64,000 bases of DNA, taken from contig NC_135781.1 in the NCBI RefSeq assembly GCF_028453695.1, forward strand, positions 24,489,640 through 24,553,639, given 5' to 3'. Numbering within the stretch: the stretch's first letter is position 1; each line of letters begins with the position of its first letter. The notes under the pieces were generated by a model. That model saw only the letters and a program-made list of their open reading frames with translations. It was not told the DNA's origin and did no database searches. Shown here in pieces: positions 46,986-58,578 of this stretch. Source of the stretch: Augochlora pura. Taxonomy: Eukaryota; Arthropoda; Insecta; Hymenoptera; Halictidae. Made by a program: the position numbers and the translations under genes.

Positions 46986-49900
46986 AAATTTTTCTTCCGT
47001 TATTAATGCACGTTACATTAACACTGTGCCGTTTCAACAACTGCATAAATTTCCTTGAATTAAAGTAATTTATTCAACAATATTAACATATTTGACATTG
47101 AGCAATCTTTCAACTTCGTAGATTCTAACATTAATATAATGAATATGTAAAGATATCAGTAGATTCATTCATAAAAAAGATATTCCTGTACCTCAATTAA
47201 CAAATAATATGTATTATTTATATTTCATTTTATTACTAAAATGATGATACTTGTATGCAATAAAGCACCTGCATGGATGTAGTTGCTACCAAGGCCGCAG
47301 CAATAAATCTAATATGCAATTTATATGCAAATATACAAAATTGTTATGTGATAAACATACGTTACAGAGTTGTCGAATAAGGGTGGCACATAAAAAATAA
47401 TTGGCAACTGCGTGATTGCAAGTCTAACGTTAAACGCAACAGCATTTCGTCGGTATGCAGATAGTAATAAATAATGCATCGTACATATACTTTTTTCGTA
47501 TACAACGCGGCACATTCACCATTCACGTTGATAAATAATTTCACGCACGATGCGATAAAGGTTCGTTGCTTGTACTGAGTAAACACTATCCTCCTCAAGG
47601 ATGCAGAACACACGAAGGAAGAGACTCTGCTTACGAATGGCGGCGATCTTTGTAGAGATTAGTCAAGATTTGGAATCGTTCCAGAGAAAGCAGTGTCAAG
47701 ATTACCAATAGTTACTACTGATTTTATTTTCGGTTGGTTAATCTCCTCAGTTACTTTTTTCTTTTATATTATCACCTTTACAATTAACAGAAAAGAAATT
47801 TTACTCTCATTATCGTTAGTAAAGAGCTACACTCACGTTCAAATCACTATATGCTTAGAACGATTAAGAGATTCGTCGTATAAGATAGAATTAATTAAAT
47901 TTAAAAATAATTAAATATCACAAAATCGAATTTATTATTCTAATTTGATCTACTGCTACTACTGAATGTAAACAAAAGGCTGATCGGAAGAAAAAATTTC
48001 GGGCGAAAGCGGGTTATATGCAATTTGTGTCGGCGGATAGAGGTCACCACGTGTTCATTGAATTGTCTCGGGGTGAATGAACTTTTATGTGCCTGCGAGA
48101 CGACCGATAATTGATGTCTTTTTTATCCAATTTATTACACGGGTACCACACGCTATACTTAAACTAAGATATATATTACGATCCACAACCCATACCAAAA
48201 TATTGGTTCCCCATCACACCACGTATTATTTAAAGTTTAAAGACAAATTATCTTAATATAAAGTTTAAATACAATTGTAAAAAATTTGGTTACTTACACT
48301 TACCTAAAAATTTGTTATTAACAATTATTCAAAATTTATTACTTACCTTGATTGTTGTTTATACGATTAAAACAATAGGCATTTCATTAATTTCTACGAA
48401 AAGGATTTCGCAGATTTCAAATGTTGATACCAGATGCCCTGGCTTCCCACTATCAGGACAGCGTTAATGAAATGATGAACAGAGGCAGTAGTGTTATAAT
48501 CATTAACGAGAAGTTTCTTTCTCGCTGCATCAACGAGGACTAAGACAGCCGGCAGTCGAAAACTGCAATCGCGGCCTCTTAGAAACTAGCTCGAGTGTTA
48601 TGCAAAGCAATTACGGCTATTAAATGGAGCACGTTAACTCGTTAAAGGCGCAAGCTGTTTGAAGTTGACTTAAATTCCAAGTGAAATCTTATTAATGTTA
48701 CTCAAAATAATACATTTCTATTTGATAAACAGCTGAATGCAAAATCATTTCTTGTATTAATGCATACAGTCTTATCACATGTGTATATTAGCCTAATTAA
48801 TGTACAATAAAAAATGTTAAAAAGCTCCTAAAAAATATAATAAAATTGAAGTAATTCATTTTAATGTTTCCATTTAATCTGATGTTTCTATTAAAATTAT
48901 TCAGTATGAAAACGTTGTTTCTTCAGTATACATTATTTCATTCTACCAAAAATCTTTTTTAAATGTCGTCAGAAAATTTATATCAAAATATTTTTTTTCA
49001 CTAAATATATTATAGTAAATATCATCTTTTAATATATCTACATGAGAATAATACACTCCTAGCAAAAACGTACATTTATTCTTATATTGTTTAACAGGAA
49101 GTCCAAAATTGGAAATATAAAATATTTTTGTGCACGAATACGTACAGTTTATTTATTTTCACAAAATATCCACATCCCGTGTATATTTTCTTTTACATTT
49201 ATAAAACCGGGATTCGTAGTTAATGCATGCGTTATTTGTACCATCGATAATATTATGAACTGGTTTCCAAACTTACGAGCGACATGCAGTTTCATTTGTC
49301 TCGAGGACATAACTCGGCGCCTGCCAATACAAATAGATAGCGGTTCGAAAAACCACATGTGCGTGCAAAATAAAATGAATCTCCGTATGAAATTCCTACG
49401 TTTCGAATCAATCTCGAGCAAGTTAAATATTATTACGTCGTTGATGCAGCGAAACGAGTATCATAAAAAATAGAGCAAGAAATAACAAGAGCGGCAATTT
49501 GTAATTTAACTAATTTCATGTCGGCGCGCATCGATAGTTTTTTTAGTAGTTTACCGGATCTCGTCGAACCAATTGATAAAATAATTGTGGTTGTGGGAAT
49601 CCTGCTGCGTCACAATGAGAATTTCCCGTAATTTGGTTTATTGTGTCGCCGAGGGTATTGATGAAAATACCCTAAATTGCATTCTCAAGCCATTAGGTGC
49701 TATTTTTGAAATGCATCGATCACCAAAGGTGATCTCTGCGAATGAAAAATGCACGTTGGCTGCATGCATGCGATAGACAAATGCAGTGCCTACAATGATA
49801 GCTTGTCCATAAACGTCAATCCATAAGCATACAATGGGTAATACGGAAATTAATGTGGAAATTCATTTAAATACAGCGAACTTGATGGCTGCCATTTTCG

Positions 49901-51136
49901 CGCAACGTGATTATAGTATCTGTGTGGACGTGTGAAGAATTTTATATTTCAGTGTCTGAATCTTACATTAGATATTTAAAAATAAACCTACAGTTTAATT
50001 TAATAATCATCATCGAAATATTATGGAAGTCTTCGTTCAATAAGAGAATTTATTTAATTTTATGTTACATATGTCGAATTCAATAATTGTAACTAAATGT
50101 AAGTACTTTTACTATTACTGTTACTTAATCGTGATTGAGTTTTTCGACAGATTTATGTTTACATTTTTATTTTCTTAGTAGTAGATTAACATAGTTGAAA
50201 ATGCATTAATGAAAAATTACTAAACAAAATTAATTAATATGGGGATTCCATTAATAATAATTCTCTTCAGATGAAAAGGTGATAAAGATTCATATTATAA
50301 TTTTTTCGAAAAAATAAAACAATAAATTTGTATTAAAACTCTACCATAGCGACCTCTGAACTCTTAACTGGGTATAAATAACACACGCTTAAAAATTTGT
50401 GCTACATCGGTAACGACGAGTGCTGCTCGGAAATGATTCTGGGATTTTAAACCTATACCCCATCTATGATAACACATTATAAGAGAAAAACATTTAAACA
50501 GTATTTTTTTGGTAATTAAAGTATTTAAATAATCTGAAGTATACATATAAATGCATATATGTGTGTGTATATACATTTATGAAATCATAAACAAATGCCC
50601 GTCGGAATAATCAAAATTTTAATAGTAAATTCAACCAGAATTCTTGAATACCACATTTTGTATGCGTTGAATATTAGTTACATAGATGACTGCAGTATAA
50701 CTCTTTTCTTTTATACTCCATTTATTTAGAGAAGATCAGGATTGGTTCCAATTGTATGAATTTATCAAAAGTGACAAGTACAGGTAAAGAGGATAATTAG
50801 CAAGCTCTTCTTATGATTGTGTTTGATCATCGTAAGTTTCATATTCATTGACATATACGAATAAAAGGTGTTCTACTCTGTAGTCATGATAATTAAAGTG
50901 ATTAATCAGTTCATACCACGAAGCGTTCTTAGACAGTCTGACTTGCACAACTAATCTAACACAGAAGAAAAAAAGTAAAAGGCTTTTTAGGAAGGTGGTT
51001 AGCTCCCTTAAATGTTGATCGAAGCGCCATCGATCTACGAATCGACTTCTATACAATCAAATAAAAACCTTAACGGAATTAAACAAATTAAACCACGACA
51101 GTTTGTAATAATGCGTAAAAAGTATTATTACATGGA

Positions 51137-51215
51137 ATGAGTTCTTCTCCTATTTCGGTATCTCTCTGCGTTATTCGCGTCGAGATAGTTGACGAAGATT
51201 CCGAAGAAACGAATG
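51137..51215 (+). CDS. BRAP: BRAP first coding exon
   Basis: 79 nt, ending AATG|GTAAAC, phase 1. It joins the exon at 51692 after attttataatctag as a Gly codon. The start is chosen because its first residues align with the conserved BRAP N-terminus (SVSL-VIR-E). The ATG at 51709 in the next exon is therefore internal. The intron between them is 476 nt, AT-rich and empty. Confidence 0.85.
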
Positions 51216-53655
51216 GTAAACATTTTTCTAATCTGTCTCTTGGAATAACAACATTCACTTTTCTTTTTAGAAATCCATTGCTTTTGTACAAGATTATTCC
51301 AATAAGTCTGTTTGTTTACAATCTTCTTTGAGGTTATGTGCCTTGTCATATCAGTATTATTATTTTTTCATGCCTGGTTTTCTGTGTTAGAACATGGATA
51401 AATATGGTCCATAAGAAATTTGACCGTAAAATTTTATCTTGTAAACATGTGTCGACCGATTTATGTCAAACGCTCATAAGATTGTTTATAGGTATATTTG
51501 TGATTATATTATAATTTATATTTTCAATATATTGTTAATATAAACAATAATATTATTAATATTATAGCTTATAGCATTGAGAAATATTATTTTTTGATAC
51601 TCTGTTATCAGCATTAGTTCAAAAATTATTATCAAAGTAATTATAAATAACATCTGGTATGGATTTATTTATTATGGATTTTATAATCTAGGAGCTAGAG
51701 CTGTCAAGATGAGAGGTCGTAGAGAACCAACAAAAATAAATATGGAAAACTGCACAAATCTTACGGAAAAACCAGACTTATCACTTCCTTCTCAAGGAAC
51801 TAGCACGTCTGGCTCTACTTCTAGAGCTAATTCTGAGGAGGCTACTTATGATAATTCAGATATGGCTGGCGCAAGTGCTTGCGCTTATGATCAAATCAAT
51901 TTTATTTCTGGAAATCCATTTGTTGAAGTGACTAAAGGCATTATACACTTGTATAAGGAGAAGTCTGTATACCTTGTTCTTACTTTGTCGTGATTGATTA
52001 TAGAGACTAACTGTGATTATCATTTTATAGTAAATTAACAGATATACGTCAAGCAGCAGAACGCACTCAGACTATCTGTATTTTAGCAGTCCCAGCCACA
52101 ATGACCTGTCATGATCTTTTAAGATTTACAGCACCTTGCCATCAAGACATACGACATTTTAGGATACTTAGAGATGGTAGTCCTAATCAATATATGGCTT
52201 TAATTACCTTCAAAACAGCAGTAATTATAATCACTATGTTTTCTTTCAATTTCTGTCATATGAGATATCAAGCAGATGTATATTCAAAACAAAGGGGATA
52301 TCATCTTGTGTTTATGCACAGCTTATACATCCTGTATGATATATATATATATATTATATCACGATATCAATATTCAAATAACATTTCAGAATGCTGCAAC
52401 AGAATTTTATGGATCATTTAATGGTACTCCATATAATTCCTTTGAAACAGATGTTATCTGCCACATGGTGTTTGTGTATAGTGTAGAAGTAACATACAAT
52501 GCAATGCCTCTGTCTGGACACACAGAACTACCACTTTGTCCAGTGTGTTTGGAGAGAATGGATGAAAGCGTAGATGGCATTTTAACCATACTATGTAATC
52601 ACACATTTCATGCAAGTTGTTTAGCCAAATGGGGAGATACTACTTGTCCAGTTTGTAGATATGCTCAAACCCCTGAGTCACTTGCAGACAGCTACTGCAT
52701 GGAATGTAGTATGTAAAATATACTTCTCTTTTTTTTTCTAAATGGGGAGCAAGTAAAGATAGTAAAAGTAATAAATAAATTTTTCAGATAGCAGTGAAAG
52801 TAACGATGCTTTGTGGATCTGTCTAATATGCGGACACATAGGTTGCTCGCGATATCATCAGGGACACGCGTTCCAACATTATTGTGAAACACAGCATTGT
52901 TACGCCATGCAATTGGGGAATAACAGAGTGTGGGATTATGTGGGAGATAATTTTGTTCATCGGTTGTTACAAAACAAAGACGGAAAAATGGTTGAAGGCG
53001 GCCCAACGGCAACTAAAGCTGAAGGCGCTGCAATGGAGGAAAAAGTAGATTCTGTGCAGTTGGAATTTACTTACCTTTTAACTTCGCAATTAGAAACTCA
53101 GAGACAATATTTCGAAGATAGACTTTCCCGATTAGAGCAACATTCTCTTGTACAAACTACAGAACTTCGAGAAAAATTAAGTCAAATAACAGAAGAAAGC
53201 TCCAAAGTTAAGGTAATTTTTATGTAAAAAGAACAATAAACTAGACATTTATATCCCTTTAATGTTTATTTTAGGAGGAGTTGGCAATCCTCAATCGTGA
53301 GAAACAGAATGTAGAGAAGCGATTGCAACAAGTCAGCAATAAGTTAGGACAAGTACAATTGGAATTAACTGAGGAGAAAGAGCTAAGAAAAGCATTAGAA
53401 TTGAATCAGGTGTCGTGGAAAGATAAATATCAAACACTGCAAAATGAAATGACTGAATATAAAAACACTAAAACGGGAGAGGTCACAGATCTAAAAGAAC
53501 AAGTTCAGGATTTAATGTTTTACATCGATGCCCAAAGGAAAGTAGAAAATTCGGAATTGAGGGAAGAAATAGCAACAGGCCGCATAATGATACCAGAAAC
53601 ATCTGGTACCGTTAAAAAGAATACTCGGTCTTCTAAGTCTCGCAAAAAACGTTGA
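51137..53655 (+). CDS. BRAP: BRAP (BRCA1-associated protein / IMP) E3 ubiquitin ligase, complete, 554 aa
   Basis: A cytoplasmic RING E3 ligase that restrains KSR scaffolding in Ras-MAPK signalling and retains NLS cargo. Exons: 51137-51215, 51692-51962, 52031-52220, 52390-52708, 52788-53212, 53275-53655, giving 1,665 nt in one frame. The N-terminus MSSSPISVSLCVIRVEIVDE matches the BRAP start. ISGNPFVEVTKGIIHLYKEN opens the BRAP2 RRM-like domain (about residues 75-215). A RING-H2 follows at about 230-269, with C230, C233, C249, H251, H254, C257, C266 and C269. A ZnF-UBP (about 283-345, CMEC...WICLICGHIGC...H) comes next, then a long coiled coil and a Lys/Arg-rich end RSSKSRKKR. All catalytic Cys/His are present. 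Length is close to the human protein. Confidence 0.95.
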
Positions 53656-53831
53656 TGTTATTCTTTGGCATTATATATAGTAATTAAATTTTAAGTCGCG
53701 TATAGGAGTCATCGATTCGTCTCTTTTATGATTTAAATTGTATTATAGTTAAAATATATGCGGCGTAAAACTTAAAAGTTAACTTATTAATTCTAATAAC
53801 TAGTGGTATAGAGGAGAAACAAAACTAGTAA

Positions 53832-53837
53832 AATAAA
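53832..53837 (+). terminator. Candidate BRAP polyadenylation signal
   Basis: AATAAA about 180 nt after the BRAP stop codon. Later AATAAA-like words exist (about 53945, 54060), so use of this one is inferred. Confidence 0.35.
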
Positions 53838-54686
53838 ACCAAAATTTATAGTTTATAATGGAACTTTTCGAAGTGAATAATTTAAAGTGATCATTTATTT
53901 CATGAAAGTATTGCGACGACAATTCTTTAAGATTCAGGTTTGAGAATAAAAAGGATATATGAAATGATACATATTTTAAATATAAATTAATGTCTAGTGT
54001 ATAGGTATACGTATATGAAAAATTAATTTTTTAATTATTTCCTTTTTCTGTCCTACAAAAATAAATAAATTGAGCATGGTATTGTACTTATTATTTTCCA
54101 TAAAATTGCTATTTCAGAAAAAAAAATACGTGTTAGGTCCTCTAACTAGCCATATAAAAATGAACATAGATGCTTGATCTCTTCTCTTACTTTCTGCATA
54201 AAAGTTTCATGAACTGTAACAGGTGAAAAACTTTGATATGAACACTGTTAAATGTCGCATCTAATAGTTTCTTAGGTTTTGTTCAATATATTGATTAATT
54301 AACCTAACGAACGCAATGTAAAAAATATCGAGCATGAGGGACATTGTGTACTCTATGGAAAGTTGGCTTAATAAGTTTCAGAACCTTTCGTGCTTTGTTT
54401 ATCGACACAATTCTTTTGTTAGAACCCTATATATCTATATGTATATCCTAGATTATAAGAGGATTTATTTATTAATAACTTAAGACGTACACTTTGTGAA
54501 ACGGAAAGAGTCAAATTATGTACGTGCACGCTGTCCAATCAATGTGATAAACGGGGAGCGTAGCACACTCACGCGTCAAACTGATAGTGTGAGTTAGTTA
54601 TAGGTAAAAAGATTAACACTCTTTTCAAGTGGACTGTATTTAATATAAAACTGACACGATAACGAGTGAAAGTATAAATTGCCACT

Positions 54687-54720
54687 AGAGAGAGAGAGAG
54701 AGAAAGAGAGAGATAGATAG
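54687..54720. repeat. AG microsatellite
   Basis: Interrupted (AG)n run followed by GATA units; about 34 bp. Confidence 0.9.
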
Positions 54721-56910
54721 AGTATATAAATGTGTACTTGAACTTGAATAAATTTCTTTTACTTACAAAGAAAAACATATTTTTACCTATCTACTTTGTA
54801 TAATGCAAGACAGATTTTTTAGTCATATTTGAAATTAGCAGCACGTTTACCTTATAAATACATATATTGAAATTCTTTAACGACTTCATTGTGAATACAA
54901 CTCCTTTCATATCGGAGCAACTCGGAATGCACTTCAAAACTTTGTAGAAACTTTAGCTCATTTGTACATACATACTTTCATGCCCCTCTCACTAACGTTA
55001 TCATTTGCATTGCATACCAAGTATTTTGTCACATTTTAAACTCGGAAACAACAAAGGGTTAAAACAACGGTAACAGTGTACTAGCAAATAAAAATGCAAA
55101 GAAGAACTTATTTAAAAAAGTACCTCAATACATAATTTTTATTAAGGTATACACATGTTGCTGATTTATAGTTTCTTTTTATGGTAATAATTATCCTATT
55201 TATCCTCATAAGAGTACGAGTTGCTTTTTAGACAATTATTAATTGCCAACAAGAATTCGCTGGCTCTGTTATAAAATAAAATGATATACATATTTACATT
55301 ATCTACAATTGCATTCAGTAGGGAATGCACATTTTTTTTTATTTTTTAACTAAACGATTGCACATTTGGACGTCGATGTTGGTCATGTGTGTAAATACGC
55401 TACTCTCGATACCTGGGAGTATCGAAAATTGTTATATTTAACTAGAACAAAACGCACGGTCTCCTCCTGCGTTAGAAGAAATAGAAACGTGTGATTGTAT
55501 ATTAAGAATCTTAGAAAATCATTTACGAAATAACCATTAACAAATAAAAACTCAATGCGTTGGATATAAATAGAATAATTAGTTAAAAAAATCCATGCAA
55601 AATTTCGTTCAAATTCGTAACGTTTTTCACAGTAAAAACACCGTTTTCATAACAACAACACGTCTTAAACAAAGTTTAACAAAATTCCAATACGTGATAA
55701 TAATCCCAGCGCTTCTTTTCATTCATATTGCTCTCTTGAAATTCTGTGACAACGAACAGTCACAAACACTTCACATAATATAAGAGTCAAACGTTAAGAT
55801 ACTTGACATAGTATACTTGATTATTTTGGTTAAACACGATTTTATTTTCGTGAAAATTTTCGCGTACACGATCCCACTTAAGATTACTAAAATCTTCTTA
55901 CAAGCATACACGTCGCTATATACTACGTTTACCTGGGAGAGCAATATGAGGAACCAACATCGATCAGTCTTGGAATTACAATTAGCAATAAAAATCATTA
56001 TATTTTGCAAAATATATAAATATAGAAGAATAATAACTAAGATCCGTAACTACCTTTGTAATAATTAATGACGCTAATTATCGTATAGGGCCTTTAGCGT
56101 TGTAGAAATCAACGCAAATAAATACGGGCCTCTCTGTCTCTCGCCACTACCTCGTGTTTTCACGTTTAATGCCAACGCATTAAACCACAATATGCATGCC
56201 GTGTGTAAAATAGTTATCGTAAAAAAATCTTATTTTTTTGTTTCGTATAACGATCAACACATAAAAAGTGCTTAATGACTCCATTACATCGATCAGTTAG
56301 TTCATTATTATCTAATAGTTAATTAGTGTAAGTTGGCAAAAGCATCTCATCGTATAGACTTCCTTTTACGGAAGTTGCTCAGATCTCCAGACAATATGTA
56401 TCAGTTAATATTAATTACAAATTTTCTTATTATCTTAAGTAGTTACAGTCTCGAGTCATTGTATTTTAGCAGACTATACGACGAAAATTTCATTGAATTA
56501 GAACGTATCATGTACCACGCAAGATACGTAACGCAAAAACCGTTTTCTTCATTATGAAGATAAATTAAACCTTTTGTTATACGATTGTTGATACAATTAG
56601 CATGACACAAGTTATGCTTAAACTCAAGTTTAAAGTGTCTATATTAAAATACTTAATGCATAAGAGAAAAACGAACGAGACCTTTAAAAACAAGAACTAT
56701 ACAGCATGCCTACATTATGCAATCAATTTTTTTCCATTTCGTTATTCTTGCTTTTGTGCTAAATTAATATTCCCTTTAATGAAGTAAGGGAAACTAATGA
56801 AATGAGAAAAAAAGAACTGAAGAATAAAAGAATTAGACAAAGTACCGCAACGTAGTACTTTTTAAAAAATTGATATTGACTAAATGAATAAAAACTCTCG
56901 TTCGTTTCGT

Positions 56911-58578
56911 TTAGTTTTCGGTATTTACAGGCTCTCGGGCATGATGGATCCTAACATGCTTGTTGTGGTTCGACTTCGTACCGCTCGACTTCCCGCAAAT
57001 ATGACATGTATATGGTCTGGCGCCCGAGTGTACTCGCAAGTGCTCCTTCAGATAGTACGATCTATGAAATGTTTTGTTGCAAACATCGCACGTGTATGCT
57101 TTATTTTCTTCGTGCTCTTTGACATGCCTTAGACAATTATACTTTCGTATAAACTGCGCTCCGCAATAGTTGCAGGTATAAGGACGCACGTTCCTATGTG
57201 AATTCATGTGAGCGGTATAATCGCTGTGCCGGTAAAATGCGGCACTACACTGATTACACTTGAAAGGTTTGGTGCTACGGGCAGCGTGTGTCCATTTGTG
57301 CAATTGTAAGTTCCACTTAGTACTAAACGCCTTGGAGCAAACTTGACATTCATATGGTCTCTCCCCGTTATGTACTCGCATATGTACTGCTAAGGAAGAT
57401 CGCAAATAAATACACTTACATATAGGACATTCAACGTTTTCGCTCTCCCTTTGAGCATCCGGAACGAATCTTCTGTTGTGAGCACGACGCATGTGTCTGG
57501 TCAGGCTAGCCATATGAATGAATCTTTCATTGCAATACGTACACGCTTTGGGCTTGTCGTCGTGTGTCTCTTTATGCCAAGCCAATTTTTTTTTCGTATG
57601 AAACACCTCGCCACAGTGACATATATAATCCTTCAATTTCCTTTTTATGTTTAGATGATGTCTATTTTTGTGTTGAGTCAAATTTGAATATCTACGAAAT
57701 GTTTCATTGCAAAGATTACATTTGACGGGCGCATTTCCAGTATGTCCGTTAGTATGCTCGTCCAACTTCTGTTTCGTTAAAAATGCTTTGTCGCAAACAG
57801 TGCATGGGAACGGTTTTATCCCTAAATGTCGTTTCATGTGTAACTTGAAGTTTTGTTTCCTATAAAAATACTTTCCGCATTGACCACACTCTAATGGATG
57901 TATTTTAAGATGTGCATTGAACAACAAAACTGAAGGAAACTCTTCTTGGCATATCTGGCACTTGGTACTATCACGAACTCGTTTTGATGTTTCTGTGAGA
58001 TGTACTCGTTTATGATGTAGCTGTAATGATTTTTCACTACTAAATCGTTGATTGCACAGGGTACAAACTACCTCAATGTTTGATGGTAACACTAAAGAAG
58101 TTTCAATCTTTTGATCAGGTTCTACTTTTGCAGTTACATCCAATGATTGTGGTGGTTGGAGCTGATGTAATAATGGTTGTTGATGATAAACTTGTTGAAC
58201 ATGTAAACCTGGTACAAAAATCTCCTCAAATGCGTTCATGCGGCCATCCAGCAATTTGATATCTTTCACCTCAGGTGGATCTGTAGAATCTCTGCTACCA
58301 CTAGGTCCAGCTTCTTTGTGCGTAGTAGTACTATGTACTCTGCGTTCTTTTGGACAATCAAAAACCTCAGGACAATGGTAACACTTAAATGTTCTTTTTG
58401 TTGGAGTTTTTCTGTCTCGATCTAGGAACAGACTTGATGTGAAATGTGTTGCTAAAGATCTACTATCTAATAACGGTCCACTAATTTCATTGTCTGATCC
58501 TTCAGATTCCTCCCAACTTTCACGGGCCATTAAGTCATAAGAAGTAGACATACGTGATGACTCCTGACCAGCATACAG
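56911..58578 (-). CDS. Zinc-finger cluster exon (about 14 C2H2 fingers)
   Basis: 555 codons plus stop. Fingers in order begin FKCYHCPEVF, VVCTLCNQRF, TKCQICQEEF, LECGQCGKYF, FPCTVCDKAF, VKCNLCNETF, YICHCGEVF, KACTYCNERF, VECPICKCIY, YECQVCSKAF, FKCNQCSAAF, YTCNYCGAQF, YTCDVCNKTF and YTCHICGKSSGTKSNHNKH. The last lacks the usual aromatic residue after GK. Stop TAA at 56911-56913 follows VNTEN. Confidence 0.92.
   Translation of the reverse strand: MYAGQESSRMSTSYDLMARESWEESEGSDNEISGPLLDSRSLATHFTSSLFLDRDRKTPTKRTFKCYHCPEVFDCPKERRVHSTTTHKEAGPSGSRDSTDPPEVKDIKLLDGRMNAFEEIFVPGLHVQQVYHQQPLLHQLQPPQSLDVTAKVEPDQKIETSLVLPSNIEVVCTLCNQRFSSEKSLQLHHKRVHLTETSKRVRDSTKCQICQEEFPSVLLFNAHLKIHPLECGQCGKYFYRKQNFKLHMKRHLGIKPFPCTVCDKAFLTKQKLDEHTNGHTGNAPVKCNLCNETFRRYSNLTQHKNRHHLNIKRKLKDYICHCGEVFHTKKKLAWHKETHDDKPKACTYCNERFIHMASLTRHMRRAHNRRFVPDAQRESENVECPICKCIYLRSSLAVHMRVHNGERPYECQVCSKAFSTKWNLQLHKWTHAARSTKPFKCNQCSAAFYRHSDYTAHMNSHRNVRPYTCNYCGAQFIRKYNCLRHVKEHEENKAYTCDVCNKTFHRSYYLKEHLRVHSGARPYTCHICGKSSGTKSNHNKHVRIHHAREPVNTEN

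Larger units (their letters stand above)
45877..51136. other. Spacer between GPCR and BRAP 5' ends (divergent)
   Basis: The two genes point away from each other, so both promoters should lie here. It contains a possible LTR fragment (46190-46440), a CpG island (46860-46985) and then more than 4 kb of AT-rich DNA without recognisable features. The 128-codon frame at 49087-49473 begins with TTG and looks random. Confidence 0.55.
53656..56910. other. Spacer between BRAP and zinc-finger gene 3' ends (convergent)
   Basis: Contains both 3' UTRs. AATAAA at 53832-53837 is a plausible BRAP polyadenylation signal. There is an AG microsatellite at 54687-54720. The rest is AT-rich and holds nothing I recognise. 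Confidence 0.6.

Noticed and set aside
49087..49473. 128-codon open frame in the GPCR-BRAP spacer
   Set aside because: Begins with TTG and not ATG, with random-looking composition and no recognisable family.
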